Assembly: GCF_000236785.1 (NCBI RefSeq)
Contig: NZ_AGUF01000021.1
Span: 62,001 to 126,000, forward strand
Reading direction: 5' to 3'
Source of the DNA: Achromobacter arsenitoxydans SY8
GTDB lineage: Bacteria; Pseudomonadota; Gammaproteobacteria; Burkholderiales; Burkholderiaceae_B
DNA: 64,000 nt
The stretch's first letter is position 1, and each line of letters starts with the position of its first letter. The position numbers were made by a program, and so were the translations under genes. The notes under the pieces were generated by a model. The model was not told where the DNA came from, ran no database searches, and saw nothing but the letters and a program-made list of their open reading frames with translations. This document shows positions 50,784 through 59,498 of this stretch, one piece after another.

Positions 50784-50839
50784 ATTGCCGGTACTGCTCA
50801 AGTTGTCTTGCCGGGTTTGCACCCGCACATGGCTTATCA

Positions 50840-50855
50840 AGCAAAGTCCGTGCCA
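50840..50855 (-). promoter_or_regulatory. Sigma54 promoter of the nirBD operon
   Basis: The minus strand reads TGGCACGGACTTTGCT, a perfect match to the RpoN consensus TGGCACG-N4-TTGC. The start would be near 50829, leaving a leader of about 118 bases. Confidence 0.75.
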
Positions 50856-50967
50856 GGTTGCGGATGAGGCGGGCGACTCGCGCACTACGACGCAGTTTTC
50901 ATTGGGAAGAAGGCATTGGCTCGGGAGAAATCAGCCAGGGCCCGGCGTTGGCATTGCTCCGGGCCCG

Positions 50968-50984
50968 TGCTTCAAACCGGTGCA
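50968..50984. promoter_or_regulatory. NtrC-like enhancer site, proximal
   Basis: TGCTT-N7-GTGCA matches the NtrC consensus (TGCAC-N7-GTGCA) at 8 of 10 positions. It is centred about 147 bases upstream of the predicted start. Confidence 0.5.
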
Positions 50985-50999
50985 ACTCCCTGTGCGCGT

Positions 51000-51016
51000 T
51001 GCACCGGTTTGGCGCA
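51000..51016. promoter_or_regulatory. NtrC-like enhancer site, distal
   Basis: TGCAC-N7-GCGCA matches the NtrC consensus at 9 of 10 positions. It is centred 32 bases (about three helical turns) from the proximal site; together they create a perfect 13-bp inverted repeat at 50974-51010. Confidence 0.55.
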
Positions 51017-51061
51017 GTGCACCATGGGTAAATGAACCGTCGCCAATAGTTGTTCTTAAAT

Positions 51062-51080
51062 GAGAATAATTGTTATTATT
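51062..51080. promoter_or_regulatory. Fur-box-like sequence ahead of fecI
   Basis: GAGAATAATTGTTATTATT matches the Fur consensus at about 13 of 19 bases. It overlaps the ATG at 51060 and thus argues for the later start of the sigma factor at 51114. Confidence 0.6.
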
Positions 51081-51113
51081 GCGGGTTGGCCCCGTTCCCG
51101 ATGCTGTTTCCCT

Positions 51114-51614
51114 ATGTCTCGTTCATCCATGCCAAGAAAGGGATGGCTCGCCCACTACCGCGAGCTGTTCGGCATATGGCGGCGCAAGAACTTGCATGAC
51201 GGCGAGGACGCCATCCAGGATGCCGTGGTCAAAATGCTGGAGAACGGGCTGGGCGGCGTCGATGACCCGCGAGCCTATCTGTCCCGCAGCACCGCCAACG
51301 GCTTGATCGACCGCCATCGACGTCGCACGCTGCTGGAGTTTCGCCCTTGGGACGATCTGGACGAAGACGAGCATCCGTCGGTGGAAGACGGACAGGCGTC
51401 GATCTTCACGGCGGAATTGCTTGACGCCCTGATGGTTGCCTTGCAGGAATTGCCGCTGGCATGCCAGAAGGTCTATATCCGTCATCGGATAGAGGGCTGG
51501 ACGCATGCGGAGATCGCGCGGGACCTGGGGGTGTCGCGCAGCATGGTTGAAAAACACATGAACCGCGCTCTGCTGCATATTCACGAGAGGCTGCAAAAAT
51601 ACTCGCCGTACTGA
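51114..51614 (+). CDS. FecI-like ECF sigma factor
   Basis: 166 residues from ATG 51114. Region 2 (about 10-75) includes RELFGIWRRKNLHDGEDAIQDAVVKMLE and YLSRSTANGLIDRHRRR; region 4 (about 110-160) includes LQELPLACQKVYIRHRIEGWTHAEIARDLGVSRSMVEKHMNRALLHI. It matches the FecI/PvdS type. A longer start at 51060 would lie inside a Fur box and is unlikely; ATG 51129 is another option. It is followed by a FecR gene and a STN TonB receptor, all in the same direction, forming the second surface-signalling set of the window. Confidence 0.92.
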   Translation: MSRSSMPRKGWLAHYRELFGIWRRKNLHDGEDAIQDAVVKMLENGLGGVDDPRAYLSRSTANGLIDRHRRRTLLEFRPWDDLDEDEHPSVEDGQASIFTAELLDALMVALQELPLACQKVYIRHRIEGWTHAEIARDLGVSRSMVEKHMNRALLHIHERLQKYSPY

Positions 51615-51705
51615 CTGCGGCGACAAGCGCCCTCGAACGTCTTGCTGGATGTGAGGGTGCGAAAATTCCCGTATTCCCCAATGCCGTGAACACTGTCGCT
51701 TGACT

Positions 51706-52707
51706 ATGGCCCTTGACGATCCGAATACTCCTGACGACCTGCGCCGGCGCGCCGTTTATTGGCTGACCCGGATGCAGTCGGGAGACGCCACGCACGAAGA
51801 GGTCGATGCGTGCGCCGCCTGGCGCCGCGCGAACCCGGAGCATGATCGCGCCTACCGCAGCGTCGAGTTTTTCTGGACGGCCTCGGGCCATCTTCCGCAA
51901 AAGAAGCTGCGCGCCATTCTGGCCAGCGGCGAAGCGCCCGGGCTGGATTCGCGGGGGCTGACGCGGCGGCAATTCGGTTGGGGCGTGGCAGGGGCCTGTG
52001 CCGCTGTCGCGGCGGGGGCCATCTATCTGCCCGCAATGCTCGCCGCGCCGGCCCTGCATCAGGCGTCGATGGATACGGGAAAAGGCGCGAGCCGCGAATC
52101 GGTGCTGCCTGACGGATCCGTGCTGACCTTGAATGTGGGCACGCGGTTGGACGTCGCCCTGTACCAGGACCGGCGTGTGATCGAGCTGGCGGCGGGCGAA
52201 GTCTTCCTGAGCGTGGCGCCGGACCGTTCGCGGCCCTTTGTGGTGAAGGCTGGCGATGCCGTGGTCACTGTCACGGGCACCCGTTTCAACGTGCGGCGCG
52301 ATGCATCCAGCGTGAAGGTGGCGGTTGAATCGGGTTCCGTGACGGTATCTTCGGGCAACTGGTGGAACACGGAACGGCGGGATCTGCGCGCGGGCCAGGC
52401 GGTCGAGGTCGGCGGCAGCGGGGTGCTCAGCGAGGGCGCGGTGAACATCCAGAACGTCACGGCATGGCGCCAAGGAAAGATCGTGCTGGACAACGCGCCG
52501 CTGCGCGACGCCGTTGCCGAAATGAACCGCTATCTTGCCCACCCGGCGATCCTGGACGCTGCGCACCTTGGCGACTATCGGGTCGCGGGCGTCTTCAGCA
52601 TTGACGACCCCCAATCCATGTTGGGCGCGCTGCCGGCCATTGCTCCGGTCAAGCTCGAACGCCTGCCCGACGGGCGCACCCGCATTCTTGCGCGTTCGGC
52701 AAAGTAG
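51706..52707 (+). CDS. FecR-family anti-sigma/sensor protein
   Basis: 333 residues. The sigma-binding region RAVYWLTRMQSGDATHEEVDACAAWRRANPEHDRAYRSVEFFW lies at about 15-57; a membrane helix at about 92-117 is preceded by LTRRQF. The periplasmic FecR domain (about 125-330) contains LPDGSVLTLNVGTRLDVALYQDRRVIELAAGEVFLSV, GDAVVTVTGTRFNVRRD and WRQGKIVLDNAPLRDAVAEMNRYL. It begins at ATG 51706, 91 bases after the sigma factor, without a clear ribosome binding site. It should connect the receptor encoded downstream to the sigma factor. Confidence 0.93.
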   Translation: MALDDPNTPDDLRRRAVYWLTRMQSGDATHEEVDACAAWRRANPEHDRAYRSVEFFWTASGHLPQKKLRAILASGEAPGLDSRGLTRRQFGWGVAGACAAVAAGAIYLPAMLAAPALHQASMDTGKGASRESVLPDGSVLTLNVGTRLDVALYQDRRVIELAAGEVFLSVAPDRSRPFVVKAGDAVVTVTGTRFNVRRDASSVKVAVESGSVTVSSGNWWNTERRDLRAGQAVEVGGSGVLSEGAVNIQNVTAWRQGKIVLDNAPLRDAVAEMNRYLAHPAILDAAHLGDYRVAGVFSIDDPQSMLGALPAIAPVKLERLPDGRTRILARSAK

Positions 52708-52754
52708 GGCGTTTCGCCCCGGACTGCCTGCCCAGGGGATATGGCCGGCAGTTA

Positions 52755-52773
52755 CAAAATAGTTATCGTTTTC
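52755..52773. promoter_or_regulatory. Fur-box-like sequence ahead of second receptor gene
   Basis: On the minus strand GAAAACGATAACTATTTTG matches the Fur consensus at about 13 of 19 bases. It lies about 145 bases before the receptor start. The gap 52708-52909 otherwise shows nothing identifiable. Confidence 0.45.
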
Positions 52774-52909
52774 ATTGAGGTGATCACCCGGTCTGTCCGT
52801 CTACCCCTATGAGAAGGCAGTCCCGCATTGCGGGCATGCCTCGGGAGGACCTTGGCCAAGGGTTGCGGCGCACTGCGCCGATCATCATCTGATCTGGAAA
52901 CGGAAGACC

Positions 52910-55312
52910 GTGAAAACCGAAGTACAACGCAAAGCGCGCGATTCGCGCGCACCTTTGGCCGTGGGCGCGCTAGCGATTTCAATCGCCCTGGGATTGGGCA
53001 TTGCGCCGCCGCCCGCGCATGCGCAAGATGCCGCCGTGCATGTCTCCATTCCCGCGCAGCCGCTGGGCCAGGCGCTGCTGCAATTGGGAAGACTGACTTC
53101 CCTGCAGATTTTCTACGCACAGGATCTGGTGCAAGGCCTGCATGCTCCCGCCATCTCGGGAACCCTTACGCCGGAACAGGCGCTGCAGCAGTTGCTCCGG
53201 GGCAGCAATCTCGAGTATTCGCGCCAGGGCAATAACGTGACGCTTTCGCGGCCGGCAGGGGCGGGCGCGGCCGTGCTGGCGCCGGTGACCGTGGATGGGC
53301 GCTACGGCGCCACCACCGAAGGCACGGGCACGTACACCGTGCGCGAAACCGCCGCAGCAACGGGTCTGCGGCTTTCGCCGCGCGAAACGCCGCAGTCCGT
53401 CAGCGTTGTCACCCGGCAGCAGATCGAGGACCAGAACCTCACGACGCTGGGGGAATCCTTCAAGAGCGTGACGGGTATCGTGACTTCCACGTCCGACGTC
53501 GATCGCACCGACATCCATTCCCGAGGCTTTTTTGTCGACACTTATCAGTACGACGGAATTCCGGTGTCGACCAAGAACGACTTTTTCGGCACGTCCAATT
53601 TCGACCCGATCCTGTATGACCGGATCGAGGTCGTGCGGGGCGCGACGGGACTGATGACGGGCGCTGGCAATCCGGGGGCGTCGGTCAACCTGGTGCGCAA
53701 GCGCGCGTCCAGCAAAGTCTTCACGGGCGCGCTGGGGGTTGGCGTGGGTTCATGGGACCATCATCGCGCAACCGTCGACCTTTCCACCCCGCTCAATGAA
53801 AATGGTTCGGTCCGCGCGCGGGTGTCGGGCATGATGGAGGAGCGCGATTCCTACCTGGATCGCTATCACACACGCAACCGGGCAATGCTCTTCACGGCCG
53901 AGGCCGACCTGACCGCCAACACCACGGTCAGGATTGGATTCGAGCATCAGGCCAAGCGCCCGACCGAAGTCACCTGGGGCGGCCTGCCCATGCTGTATAG
54001 CGATGGTAGCCCCGCCGACTGGTCGCGTCATTTCAGCATTGGCGCCTACTGGACCAACTGGAACACCACCAGCGATACGGTCTACGCGGGAATTGACCAC
54101 GAATTCGCCAATGGATGGACGCTCACGGCCAACGCGAGTCGTCTCGACAGCAAATACAACTCGAAGCTGCTTTACCTGCTGGGGCAGCCGGACCGTGTGA
54201 CGGGGGAAGGGTTGGGCGCATTTGCCAACCGTTCGCGTCAGGAGTTCGACCAGAACAGCGGCTCGCTGCAGGCATCGGGACCGTTCGAGCTGTTTGGACG
54301 GCGGCACGAAGCGGTGATCGGGCTGGTCGGCAGCAGTTCCCGCCACCGGGCCGGCAATTATCCGCCGCTTGAAACGAGTCCCATCGGCAACATATTCGCG
54401 TGGGACGGCTCGTATCCGGAGCCGACCTGGGGCGAGTTCTACAGCCTGCCCACGGAAGTGACCCGGCAAACCGCGCTTTACGGCGCCGTGCGACTGTCCC
54501 TGAGCGATTCGCTCAAGCTCATCGTTGGCGGCCGGCAGACCCGCTGGAAGCGCGACAACGGCGCCGACAGCATGCGGCACAACGAATTCACGCCCTATGC
54601 CGGATTGGTCTACGACTTCAATGAGGTCTATTCGGGCTATGTCAGCTACACCGACATTTTTCAGCCGCAGTCGTATCGCGACGCCAACGGCGGATTCCTG
54701 GATCCGGTCGTGGGGAAGAGCTACGAAACCGGCGTGAAGGCCGACTACTTTGAAGGGCGGCTCACCACCGCGCTGTCGATTTTCCGGATTGAACAGGACA
54801 ATGTGGCCGAACGCGATGGCGAGAATTTCGTTCCCGGCACATCCGAATTCGCCTATCGCGGCGCCAAGGGCCTGACGAGCGAGGGGTTTGAACTGCAGGC
54901 ATCCGGTGAACTCACGCCAGGGTGGCAATTGTCGGCTGGCTTTTCGCGCGCGCTGGTGCGCAATCCCGACGGTAGCCGCTACACGCCGTACCGGCCGCAG
55001 AACCTGGCGCATCTCTTTACGACTTATGTGGTGCCGGGCACGTCAGGCAAGCTGACTGTCGGCGGCGGCGTCCAGTGGCGCAGCGCCGTTTATATTGATC
55101 AGACAACCTCGAGTGGCGTGAAAGCCAGAAGGGAGCAAGGGTCGGTGACAATCGCCAACCTGATGGCCACCTACCGCTTTACGCCCAATCTGTCGGCGCA
55201 GCTCAACGTCAACAATCTCTTCGACAAGAAGTACTTCAACCTGACTGGCGACGGGCAGGGATTCTACGGATCGCCGACCAAGGCGATGCTGACGGTTAAA
55301 TACGCCTTCTAG
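52910..55312 (+). CDS. TonB-dependent siderophore receptor with STN signalling domain
   Basis: 800 residues. Signal peptide to about 38 (PPPAHAQ), STN domain about 42-105 (VSIPAQPLGQALLQLGRLTSLQIFYAQDLVQGLHAPAISGTLTPEQAL), plug about 140-265 (RETPQSVSVVTRQQIEDQNLTTLGESFKSVTGI and LYDRIEVVRGATGLMTGAGNPGASVNLVRKR), and barrel ending AMLTVKYAF. The plug and barrel resemble FpvA/FhuE-type receptors. GTG 52910 has GGAAG 4 bases before. It is the effector of the second FecI/FecR set; the ligand is unknown. Confidence 0.94.
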   Translation: MKTEVQRKARDSRAPLAVGALAISIALGLGIAPPPAHAQDAAVHVSIPAQPLGQALLQLGRLTSLQIFYAQDLVQGLHAPAISGTLTPEQALQQLLRGSNLEYSRQGNNVTLSRPAGAGAAVLAPVTVDGRYGATTEGTGTYTVRETAAATGLRLSPRETPQSVSVVTRQQIEDQNLTTLGESFKSVTGIVTSTSDVDRTDIHSRGFFVDTYQYDGIPVSTKNDFFGTSNFDPILYDRIEVVRGATGLMTGAGNPGASVNLVRKRASSKVFTGALGVGVGSWDHHRATVDLSTPLNENGSVRARVSGMMEERDSYLDRYHTRNRAMLFTAEADLTANTTVRIGFEHQAKRPTEVTWGGLPMLYSDGSPADWSRHFSIGAYWTNWNTTSDTVYAGIDHEFANGWTLTANASRLDSKYNSKLLYLLGQPDRVTGEGLGAFANRSRQEFDQNSGSLQASGPFELFGRRHEAVIGLVGSSSRHRAGNYPPLETSPIGNIFAWDGSYPEPTWGEFYSLPTEVTRQTALYGAVRLSLSDSLKLIVGGRQTRWKRDNGADSMRHNEFTPYAGLVYDFNEVYSGYVSYTDIFQPQSYRDANGGFLDPVVGKSYETGVKADYFEGRLTTALSIFRIEQDNVAERDGENFVPGTSEFAYRGAKGLTSEGFELQASGELTPGWQLSAGFSRALVRNPDGSRYTPYRPQNLAHLFTTYVVPGTSGKLTVGGGVQWRSAVYIDQTTSSGVKARREQGSVTIANLMATYRFTPNLSAQLNVNNLFDKKYFNLTGDGQGFYGSPTKAMLTVKYAF

Positions 55313-55321
55313 CCCGCATCA

Positions 55322-56209
55322 TCAGCCGAACGCCGCCTGCACCGCGGCGAACGCCGCGGCGACCAGCGGATCCTCGCGGCGCGAGGCCAGGGTGATGAAG
55401 GACAGCTCGGCCTGGATCGACAGCCCCTTCACCAGTTGCAGGCCGCTGGCCTGCGATTCACGCAATGCGATGGAGTCGCGGGCCAGCGACAGGCCCACGC
55501 CCGAGCGCACCAGGTCCAGCATGGAGGCCTCCTGGTCGACCTCGGCCACGGCGTGGGGCGCGATGCCCAGCGCGTCGAACTTCGCGGACAGCAGGCGGTG
55601 GTGCACGGAGTCGGGCGGCGTCCAGATCCACGGCAACGCCGCGATCTCGGCCCAGTCCCGGCCCGCCACCTGTGCGCTCCAGCCCTTGGGCGCCACCACG
55701 TAATAGGCGAACGACGCCAGCGGCCGCGCGTGCAGCCCCGGCGGATTGCCACTGGGCTCGTGCGGGCCCAGATAGAAGCCCACATCCAGCTCGCCCGAGC
55801 GCACCTGCCGGCCGACCGACCCGGACATGCCGTGGCGCAGGGTGGGGCGGATCTTGGGGTAATGCTCCACCAGGTACTGCAGCGTGGCGCCCAGCCGCAG
55901 GAATTCAGGGTCCAGGATGGTGCCGATGCGCAATTCGCCCTGCACCGTGTCGCGCAGGGCGCCGATGGCGCGCTGGAAATCGTCCAGCGCATCCAGCACC
56001 CGCAGCGCAGGCGGCAGAAGCGCCCGCCCGTCGGCATTGGGAGCCAGGCCCTGCGCCGTGCGCGAGAACAGGGTCAGGTCCAGCGACTCCTGGAAGTTCT
56101 TGAGCTGCAGGCTCAGCGCCGGTTGCGTCAGGTGCAGATGCTCGGCGGCGCGGGTAAGGTTGCCTTCACGAGCCACGGCGGCGAAGGTGCGGATGTGCTT
56201 CAGGTCCAT
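55322..56209 (-). CDS. LysR-family transcriptional regulator
   Basis: 295 residues from ATG 56209 (an in-frame ATG 56221 adds 4). The winged helix is MDLKHIRTFAAVAREGNLTRAAEHLHLTQPALSLQLKNFQESLDLTLFSRTAQGL (about 1-55), and the effector domain follows, including GELRIGTILDPEFLRLGATLQYLVEHYPKIRPTLRHG. It diverges from a GMC oxidoreductase gene, 207 bases apart, which it probably controls. Confidence 0.93.
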   Translation of the reverse strand: MDLKHIRTFAAVAREGNLTRAAEHLHLTQPALSLQLKNFQESLDLTLFSRTAQGLAPNADGRALLPPALRVLDALDDFQRAIGALRDTVQGELRIGTILDPEFLRLGATLQYLVEHYPKIRPTLRHGMSGSVGRQVRSGELDVGFYLGPHEPSGNPPGLHARPLASFAYYVVAPKGWSAQVAGRDWAEIAALPWIWTPPDSVHHRLLSAKFDALGIAPHAVAEVDQEASMLDLVRSGVGLSLARDSIALRESQASGLQLVKGLSIQAELSFITLASRREDPLVAAAFAAVQAAFG

Positions 56210-56416
56210 GACGGAGTCCATCGGGAAAAGGACAAGGGCAAAAATGGGGCAGCATTATTAAAGATGCTTATGTTCCGCTTTTCAACATTTGATTGGACAG
56301 GCGCCCCGGCCTGCGCCACAGTCTCGCATGATGCCCGGCGCGCACATGACTCCGCAGCCGGGTCGGCTCACCCCGCCGACGCCCGCTACGGGCCCGGAAC
56401 CAGATAAGAAGAGCTT

Positions 56417-58042
56417 ATGGAGACATACGACTACATCATCGTGGGCGCGGGCTCGGCCGGCTGCGTGCTGGCCAACCGCCTGAGCCGCGATCCTGCCGTG
56501 CAGGTCCTGCTGCTGGAAGCCGGCGGGCGCGACAACTACCACTGGATCCACATTCCGGTCGGCTACCTGCACTGCATCGGCAACCCCCGCACGGATTGGA
56601 TGTACCGCACGCAGGAAGAGCCTGGCCTGGGCGGAAGGTCGCTGATCTACCCGCGCGGCCGCGTGCTGGGCGGCTGTTCGTCGATCAACGGCATGATCTA
56701 CATGCGCGGCCAGAAGCAGGACTACGAAGACTGGGCGGCGCTGTCCGGCGATCCGGCTTGGGGCTGGGACCAGGTCCTGCCCGTTTTCAAGCGCAGCGAG
56801 GACTACCACCGCGGCGCGGACGAATTCCACGGCGCGGGCGGCGAGTGGCGCGTGGAATCGCAGCGCCTGCGCTGGGACATCCTGGAATCCTTCGCCAGCG
56901 CGGCCGAACAGGAAGGGATCCCGCGCGTGCAGGACTTTAACCGCGGCGACAACTTCGGCTGCGGCTATTTCGAAGTCAACCAGCGGCGCGGCTGGCGCTG
57001 GAACACCTCCAAGGCGTTCCTGCGCCCGGTGCAAAAGCGCCGGAACCTGCACGTCATGACCGGCGTCCTGGCCGAGCAACTGGAATTCGACGGCACGCGC
57101 TGCGCCGGCGTGCGCGTGCACCAGGGCGGACGCACCACCACGCTGCGGGCCCGGCGCGAAGTCATCCTGGCGGCCGGCGCGGTGAACACGCCGCAACTGC
57201 TGGAGGTCTCCGGCATTGGCGAACCCGCGCGCCTGCGCGAAAGCGGCATCGCCCTGCGCCACGCCCTGCCGGGCGTGGGCGAGAACCTGCAGGACCACCT
57301 GCAACTGCGCGTCATTATCAAGGTCAACGGCGTGAAGACGTTGAACCGCATCGCATCGACCTTGCTGGGCAAGGCCGGCATCGGCCTGGAATACCTGGTC
57401 AACCGCAGCGGCCCCATGAGCATGGCGCCGTCGCAGCTAGGCGCCTTCGCCAAGTCGGATCCCGGCCAGGCGCGCGCCAACGTGGAATTCCACGTGCAGC
57501 CGCTGTCGCTGGGCGCCTTCGGCGAACCCCTGCATGGCTTCGACGCCTTTACCGCCAGCGTCTGCAACCTACGGCCCACGTCGCGCGGCAGCGTCCACGC
57601 GCAGGGGCCGGCGGGCCAGAAGGGCTTTGAGGCGCCCCTCATCCGCCCCAACTACCTCAGCACCGAAGAAGACCTGCGCGTGGCGGCGGATTCCATCCGC
57701 CTGGTCCGCCGCATCGCGGCCGCGCCGGCCCTGCAGGCCTACCGGCCGGATGAATGGCTGCCGGGCCCGGCCTTCCAGACCGAAGACGAACTGCGGCAGG
57801 CGGCCGGCAAGATCGGCACCACCATCTTCCATCCCGTGGGCACCTGCGCGATGGGCCGGGACGCCGACAGCGGGGCAGTGGTCGACGCGCGCCTGCGGGT
57901 ACACGGCCTGAAGGGCCTGCGCATCGCCGACGCCTCCATCATGCCGCTGATCACCTCGGGCAACACCAATTCGCCCACCATCATGATCGCGGAGCGCGCT
58001 GCCGATATGATCCGGGAGGAGGCGGGTGCAATGGCGGGGTAG
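56417..58042 (+). CDS. GMC-family FAD-dependent oxidoreductase
   Basis: 541 residues, the choline dehydrogenase/alcohol oxidase (GMC) family. The FAD-binding motif is [18 protein letters not shown] (about 6-23), the GMC signature 1 is [26 protein letters not shown] (about 83-108), and the signature 2 is [15 protein letters not shown] (about 254-268). The active-site histidine is in [12 protein letters not shown] (about 468-479), and [17 protein letters not shown] lies near the C terminus. It oxidises a primary or secondary alcohol to an aldehyde or ketone; which one is not evident. A LysR regulator is divergent from it. Confidence 0.94.
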   Translation: METYDYIIVGAGSAGCVLANRLSRDPAVQVLLLEAGGRDNYHWIHIPVGYLHCIGNPRTDWMYRTQEEPGLGGRSLIYPRGRVLGGCSSINGMIYMRGQKQDYEDWAALSGDPAWGWDQVLPVFKRSEDYHRGADEFHGAGGEWRVESQRLRWDILESFASAAEQEGIPRVQDFNRGDNFGCGYFEVNQRRGWRWNTSKAFLRPVQKRRNLHVMTGVLAEQLEFDGTRCAGVRVHQGGRTTTLRARREVILAAGAVNTPQLLEVSGIGEPARLRESGIALRHALPGVGENLQDHLQLRVIIKVNGVKTLNRIASTLLGKAGIGLEYLVNRSGPMSMAPSQLGAFAKSDPGQARANVEFHVQPLSLGAFGEPLHGFDAFTASVCNLRPTSRGSVHAQGPAGQKGFEAPLIRPNYLSTEEDLRVAADSIRLVRRIAAAPALQAYRPDEWLPGPAFQTEDELRQAAGKIGTTIFHPVGTCAMGRDADSGAVVDARLRVHGLKGLRIADASIMPLITSGNTNSPTIMIAERAADMIREEAGAMAG

Positions 58043-58059
58043 TGATCCCTCCACGCAAA

Positions 58060-58083
58060 GAAGCCGCCATTGAGGGCGGCTTC
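58060..58083. terminator. Bidirectional terminator between GMC oxidoreductase and cfa
   Basis: GAAGCCGCC and GGCGGCTTC form a 9-bp perfect stem with a 6-base loop between the convergent stops at 58042 and 58105. The minus strand continues TTTGCG, a weak U-tract. Confidence 0.6.
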
Positions 58084-58104
58084 CTCGCATGGGCCCGCTG
58101 ACTT

Positions 58105-59298
58105 TCAGCGCAGCGACCGATACGTCTGCTGGCGCTGCGGATGCGTCAGCATTACCTGCCAGAGCTGGCCCTCGCGCGACCGGAAGAACCCGGCGCAGCA
58201 CATCAGGTAGTACTTCCACATCCGGTAGAACCGGGTGCCGTAGCGCGATTCCAGCGCGGGCCAGGCGTGGTCGAACCGGTCCCACCAGGCCATCAGCGTG
58301 CGGTCGTAGTCGGCGCCGAAGTTGTGCCAGTCTTCGATGATGAAGCGGCCTTCGACGGCCGTGGCGATCTCCCGCGCGGAGGGCAGCTTGCCGTTGGGGA
58401 ACACATAGCGGTCGATCCACGGATCGGTGCTCTGGCTGGTGGAGGCGATGCCGATGGTGTGCAGCAGGAACACGCCCTCCGGGGCCATCAGCCGTTGCAC
58501 ATTGGTGAAGTACGTGTCGTAGTTCTTCGGTCCCACGTGTTCGAACATGCCCACCGAGACCACCTTATCGAAGCGGCCCTGCAGGTCGCGGTAGTCCTGC
58601 AGCAGCAGTTCAACCGGCAGGCCCTTCACGCGCTCTTGCGCCAAGGCAAGCTGTTCCTTGGACACCGTCACGCCCGTGACCTTGACGCCGTAGCGCTCGG
58701 CCGCGAACTTGGCCAGGCCACCCCAGCCGCAGCCGATGTCCAGCAGGGTCTCGCCTTCCTTCAATTGCAGCTTGCGGCAGATCATCTCCAGCTTTGCCTC
58801 TTGTGCCTCTTCCAGCGTCTGGGCGTGTTCCCAGTAGGCGCAGGAGTAGATCATCCGGCTGTCCAGCATGGCCTCGAACACGTCGTTGCCGGCGTCGTAG
58901 TGCTGCTCGCCGACTTCGAACGCCCGGTTCTTGGATTGCAGGTTGAACAGCTTGTGGCGCAGGTGCTCGGCGATCAGCTTGATACGCGCCACGCCCAGCG
59001 CCGCCGACCCCATGTCCGCGCGCAGCAGGCGGGTGAAAAGCTCGTCCAGTTGCTCGCAGTCCCACTCGCCGTCCATGTACGATTCGCCCAGGCCCAGCGA
59101 CCAGCTGGCGAACACCCGTTCGTACATATGCTTGTCATGAACCTGAATGTCCCAGGGGCGCGTCCCATTGATCTGGACGTCTGCGCGCGCAAGCACGTCC
59201 TGCAGGACTTTAGGGGGTTCGGGGGGAGGGGAGGCGGTGACGCTGGATTGACCGGCAGGCTGCTCGGTCAGCGGAGAGACAGGACTGCTTTGCTGCAT
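58105..59298 (-). CDS. cfa: Cyclopropane-fatty-acyl-phospholipid synthase
   Basis: 397 residues. The SAM-dependent enzyme adds a methylene to unsaturated phospholipid acyl chains. It has the CFA pattern SWSLGLGESYMDGEWDCEQLDELFTRLL (about 67-94), AFEVGEQHYDAGNDVFEAMLDSRMIYSCAYW (about 124-155), and SAM motif LLDIGCGWGGLAKFAAERYGVKVTGVTVSKEQLALAQER (about 187-225). The N-terminal 30 residues are proline/serine-rich and probably flexible. Monocistronic; in other bacteria the gene is often stationary-phase induced. Confidence 0.95.
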   Translation of the reverse strand: MQQSSPVSPLTEQPAGQSSVTASPPPEPPKVLQDVLARADVQINGTRPWDIQVHDKHMYERVFASWSLGLGESYMDGEWDCEQLDELFTRLLRADMGSAALGVARIKLIAEHLRHKLFNLQSKNRAFEVGEQHYDAGNDVFEAMLDSRMIYSCAYWEHAQTLEEAQEAKLEMICRKLQLKEGETLLDIGCGWGGLAKFAAERYGVKVTGVTVSKEQLALAQERVKGLPVELLLQDYRDLQGRFDKVVSVGMFEHVGPKNYDTYFTNVQRLMAPEGVFLLHTIGIASTSQSTDPWIDRYVFPNGKLPSAREIATAVEGRFIIEDWHNFGADYDRTLMAWWDRFDHAWPALESRYGTRFYRMWKYYLMCCAGFFRSREGQLWQVMLTHPQRQQTYRSLR

Positions 59299-59498
59299 AC
59301 GGACTCCATATCAATTTTGGGATGACTGATCTGGCAATGCCTTGATGCTTTTTACTGTGCGCCCTTCAGGGTGCGCAACTCCAATTTAATGATTGCATCG
59401 GCGTCATAGGCAATGGCAATGTCCGCGCGCCGGGCGCGCCTCCTATAAGATAGCGGCCACATGCGCCGCCGCGCGCCGATCCGTGGAGAGTATTGACA
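59299..59498. promoter_or_regulatory. Divergent intergenic region between cfa and alpha/beta hydrolase
   Basis: This 200-base region carries the promoters of both genes. No clear boxes or repeats are seen; the sequence at 59295-59400 is comparatively AT-rich. Confidence 0.3.

Noticed and set aside
50974-51010. 13-bp inverted repeat considered as a rho-independent terminator
   Set aside because: It lies upstream of the sigma54 promoter, has no T-tract, and is better explained as two NtrC-like half-symmetric sites.
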